Positions 54,801 through 59,700 of a stretch of 64,000 nt of DNA are shown piece by piece; within the stretch, counting starts at the first letter, position 1, and every line of letters starts with the position of its first letter. This stretch comes from Pomphorhynchus laevis (Eukaryota > Acanthocephala > Palaeacanthocephala > Echinorhynchida > Pomphorhynchidae), in the NCBI GenBank assembly GCA_012934845.2, contig WNNJ02000308.1, forward strand, positions 148,201 to 212,200, in the 5' to 3' direction. The notes under the pieces are model-generated. The model did not search any database. It had not been told where the DNA came from and saw only the letters and a list, made by a program, of their open reading frames with translations. The translations under genes were made by a program, and so were the position numbers.

Positions 54801-56703
54801 AATCATGGAATATATAACGGAAATACATGTAATAAAGTGAATTATATATCAGAGGATTAGTCATCTCGGTGCGTTTTATATATAAGGAGGCATAAACACC
54901 AGGCTGCATTCTATATATCCTCATCAGACCAAGAAATAGAACCGAATTATTCTCGCAATATTCAAAGTCGCTACGTATGCCCAGTCATCCTATGTGTGAC
55001 GACAAACTTCAACAAAGGTATACGCGTTTCGCTCTAAGGGAGCTCATCAGTACCGTGACTTTAATAATCATCCAAAGGAACCTTAACACACGCTTAAACA
55101 GTGTTTTAAGCTCGAAAAACAGAACTACCCTTAATCTGAATCATCAGAGGAAATTTAGCATAAGCTCTACGCATGGCAGTGCGTATTGCAGTTTAACCAT
55201 ACATCAGGCACTAAATTCCTCGATATTATTAATAACACCAAGGAATTAATACCGCTTATCCGACGAATACAAGAGCGTATACCGGATGCACTCAAAACTG
55301 GTATGTGTATAACGCAAACTTTGTGGGCACCACGGAAACCTCAGACAGGTATTTTTAACATGCACCATGTTAATGAAGGGTTATTGAAATGCCATTTAAT
55401 GAATAATAATATAATGAATTATAATCATATAATGAATTCATTGTTATTTAATGTTCATTATTTAAATTAAATAAAAAATATATCTTATTTTGTAGTGAAA
55501 TCGACATGATTTAGTTGGTGATTTTTTCATGATTTAGTCAATTTAATTTATTGCATCAGGCACTAAATTCCTTTTAATAGAAATGCTGTTTTACAGAGAC
55601 ACTGTCAAGTGTACAAATATATAAAATATAATTTGTTCTTACACCTGCCCTGGAACACTCAATGGTGTACACGTAAATAAATCATTATGTTTTCCTCATT
55701 ATGAGGCATAAACACCAGGCAGCATTCTATATATCTTCATCAGACCAAGAAATAGAACTGAATTATTCATGCAATATTCAAAGTCGCTAGGTATGCCCAG
55801 TCATCCTATGTGTGACGACAAGCTTCAACAACCGTAGACGCGTTTCGCTCTTACGGAACTCATCAGTACCGCGACTTCAATAATCATCCATAGGCACCTT
55901 AACACACGCTTAAACAGTGTTTTAAGCTCGAAAAACAGAACTACCCTTAATCTGAATCATCAGAGGAAATTTAGCATAAGCTCTACGCATGGCAGTGCGT
56001 ATTGCAGTTTAACCATACATCAGGCACTATATTCATTTTAATAGAAATGCTGTTTTACAGGGATAGTTTAAAGTGTACAATAGTATAAAATATAATTGGA
56101 TCTTACACCTGCCCTGGAACCCCCAATAATATACTTATAAATAAATCACTACCTTGGGACAGTAATTACACATGCCTTGGGAAACCAAATGGTGTACTCG
56201 TAAATAAATCATTATGTTTTCGTCACAAGGAGGCATAAACACCTGGTAGCATTCTATATAACCTCTTCAGCATTTCTATTAAAAGGAATTAAGTGCCTGA
56301 TGCATGGTTAAACTGCAATAGTCACTGCCATGCACAGAGCTTATGCTAAATTTCCTCTGATGATTCAAATTAATAGTAGTTCTGTTTTTCGAGTTTTAAA
56401 CACTGTTCGATCGTGTGTTAAGGTTCCTATGGATGATTATTAAAGTCACGGTACTGATGAGCTCCCTTAGAGCGAAATGCGTATACCGTTGTTGAAGTTT
56501 GTCGTCACACAAAGGATGACTGGGCATACGTAGCGACTTTGAATATTGAGAGAATAATTCGGTTCTATTTCTTGATCTGATGAGGATATAATTATAATTT
56601 AATTATTTATGTTATAATTTGTAATTAGTAAATAAATCACTATGTTTTCCCCACAAGGCGTCATAAACACCTGGTGTTTATGCCTCCTTGTGGGGAAATC
56701 ATA

Positions 56704-56781
<78 letters not shown>

Positions 56782-59700
56782 TATAATAGTATATATATAT
56801 CGGGAAAATACAAACCAGGCAACAAGCAAGAATTTATTAATTGATTCAAAACGTTTCGGCTTTCGCCTTCTTCAATTGAACAATTTTGCCAGTAACAAAA
56901 TCTTGCTTGTTGCCTGGTTTGTATTTTCCCGAAATATTTTCGACAAATATATATGCAGCGTCAATAACTGTTGACCCCAGGCTGTGGTGCTTATAATCAT
57001 CAGAATTATAAATAGATATTTATTTATATATTTTCATATATAATTTTTGTATCATAGAATGTGAAAACGCACTATCTATGAGCAAGCCATTATGCTTTTT
57101 AAAGTGTAAACTTACGCTTAGTAAATCAATCGATTGTGGACTGTATAAGTGGTATTCTCCACCTGCACGCCAATCAATAAATCCGTAGTTTTGAGCAAAT
57201 TTTATATCGCAAACTCGATCGCTGTAGGCAACAACATGACGTTGATGCACCTTAAGAAAATTTCGTTAGAAATAAAAAGTTATCAAAATTTGAACAGCCT
57301 AAATAAAGGGAATAACTACTTATTTATATATTAATAAAGATAAGATGATAAATTTTACAAACGAATTTTTTAATTTTAATAAATTACACTTAAATATATT
57401 CATTGTGTTATAGTAATATAAATAGTAACAATTATTATACTATAATCATTGTTATATAATATTTAATATACTTTTTAATTAAAGCATATTTATTTGACAT
57501 TGCTAAGAAACATATTGATCAAGCAGAATAGAGAAGTAAGAATCTTAAATATGGCGAATAAATATGCTAAATACATCAGCAAATAATTTAAATTGACAAT
57601 ATTTGTAAAATAAAAATTTAATAAAATGAAATATTTATAATATTTGTCTGGCGATATTATAAAATCGATTAAGATCTCTAATTTAGAAACGCAATGTTGA
57701 ATATCTCCGTCGACTAATAAACGATAAAGAATTTATTTATCGTTTGGTTCGATCCCAAGTTTCGATTTCTTTAATTTCACATAGCCATTACGTGCTGAAT
57801 TTATTTAGCGTCGCCTATTTTGAAATATCTATTTGAACATTTTCACATCAACAAATTGTAGTTTGTAAAATATAACAATATATTCCAATACCATTACAAT
57901 ATATAACAAATATAGCAAATATAACACAATTATATATTATAACTTTGCAATATTTTTTAAACTATTGTTGTTCTAATTATCAGTTTTATCGGAATCTAAG
58001 TTGCAAGCTTTACCACATCAATCTCAAAATCTAAGTTATAATAAACCTAACATATCGTGGTTATCGTACCTTAGCAGAACTTATCAATACATTTAAGATT
58101 TGTAAACATTAAAATATAGTCGAGCACAAGATAAAAACGTATAATTTTGCTTCAGATAATTATTAGAAGGCAGTTTTTAAAAATCAGGACGACTTCTGTT
58201 ATGCGTTAATAGAGAAATAAGACTAATTTAAAACAAGAATTAAGGTTATATATGAGATTAACAAAAAGAAAACCTACGATTTCTGCATAAAATTATATTT
58301 CATATAATATTACCATCATTTTCATTGTTTAATAAATGAGCCACATTTGGTCATTTTTATTAAAAATTAAAGAATACTGGTAAAATTTTATTATTTATTT
58401 TATACGTACTTCTGAGGCCAATATCTCGAATCCAACTCCGCCTATTCTGGATGTAGTTCCGGTAAAGCACATCTCAACTACTTCTTCAGCAAGTCCAACA
58501 CATTCAAAGCACTGAGCACCTTTAAAGCTCTGTAAAGTAGATATTCCCATCTTGGCCATTATATGAAATAACCCATTTAGACAAGTAGCTCTGTATCTAT
58601 CGAATAGCTGTTCATCAGATGCATCCATATGAAATACGCGCAATTTCTGATATTTGACAATTAACTGCATAACCATGTATGGACAAATAGCATCAGCACC
58701 GAATCCTAACAGAACAGCAAAATGATGGATGTCTCTTACTTCCCCTGATTCCACAAGCAGTGCAGTTTTCATACGAAGATGTTCATTAACCAAATGCTGA
58801 TGGGCAGCTCCAACTGCAAGTAGAGCACTCAAATAATAGGAAATAATTGATAGCAAAATTACTACGATATCTTTAATTGGCAAATAAATTATATAATCTA
58901 TCTATTAGAGGTTATTATATTTGTAAAAACTGTATTTTTACATATCCAAATTCACTATCTTTAACTCGAATTAGGGAAAATAATATTATTTTTTGATGTA
59001 ATATGCATATCAATTTTGGATTATTTATTGATATACAGATTTAGGAACTCTGCTTAAAATAATAAACTTTCAATTTACAACAGAACAATTTAAAAACTGA
59101 CCGGTTTTTAATAGTAGAGACATAACCGTCTTCATAGCACATATTCGTTATGATGTTGAAGATTTATAAATACATCAAACATCTAGTATATAATTTAACA
59201 AAATGGTGGCAATTAAAACCTGATGTCAAAATAGAGTTCATCGAATTAATTAATGGATCAAATGGAGTAAATCAGCCTTAAAGGGCGATAAGATATCAAG
59301 TAGTTCATGCAAAGTAAAGGTCAAAACGCTTTGGTTACTCATGGACAAGAGTTAACTCATATTTGGGCACTCACGGAAATTTATTCGTTTATGGTTGTAC
59401 ATTTTTTAAGAAATTGTAAATTACTTGAAAAATCTGCCAAATTGCATTTAATAAATGCTAAAATATTTGAACATTTTGTAAATTCGTAAAGTTCAAGTGT
59501 ATACCTTTTATATACAATATTGAATTAAAATTTAGGAATTAGATTTAAACAATTAAATTAAGTGAAATTTAACCAATTAAACTAACGTTGTCAAGTTGCG
59601 AATGTTATATAATATTTATATAATTTATAAAATATTATATTTCTTATAAAAAATCAGTTTATTCCAAAAATTACAAAAAAAAATTGAGAGTTGCCGCCAT

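Larger units (their letters stand above)
54880..56600. repeat. Hammerhead-bearing repeat cluster 2 (Penelope/retrozyme-like)
   Basis: Minus-sense units occupy 54888-55205 and 55540-56160. A plus-sense partial unit occupies 56175-56590. Markers are GAGGCATAAACACCAGGC, AAAACAGCATTTCTATTAAA (or its complement) and AGTGCCTGATG. Three hammerhead motifs are present. A unique 340-bp stretch at 55206-55545 separates two minus-sense units. The arrangement resembles tandem terminal repeats of a Penelope-like element with a small body, followed by an inverted copy. Confidence 0.8.

Noticed and set aside
56599-56849. Open frames with long (YI)n runs
   Set aside because: They are translations of the (AT)n microsatellite.
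59307-59489. 60-codon plus-strand frame in GOGAT intron 2
   Set aside because: Protein-like composition but no domain, no flanking splice sites I trust and no second copy.
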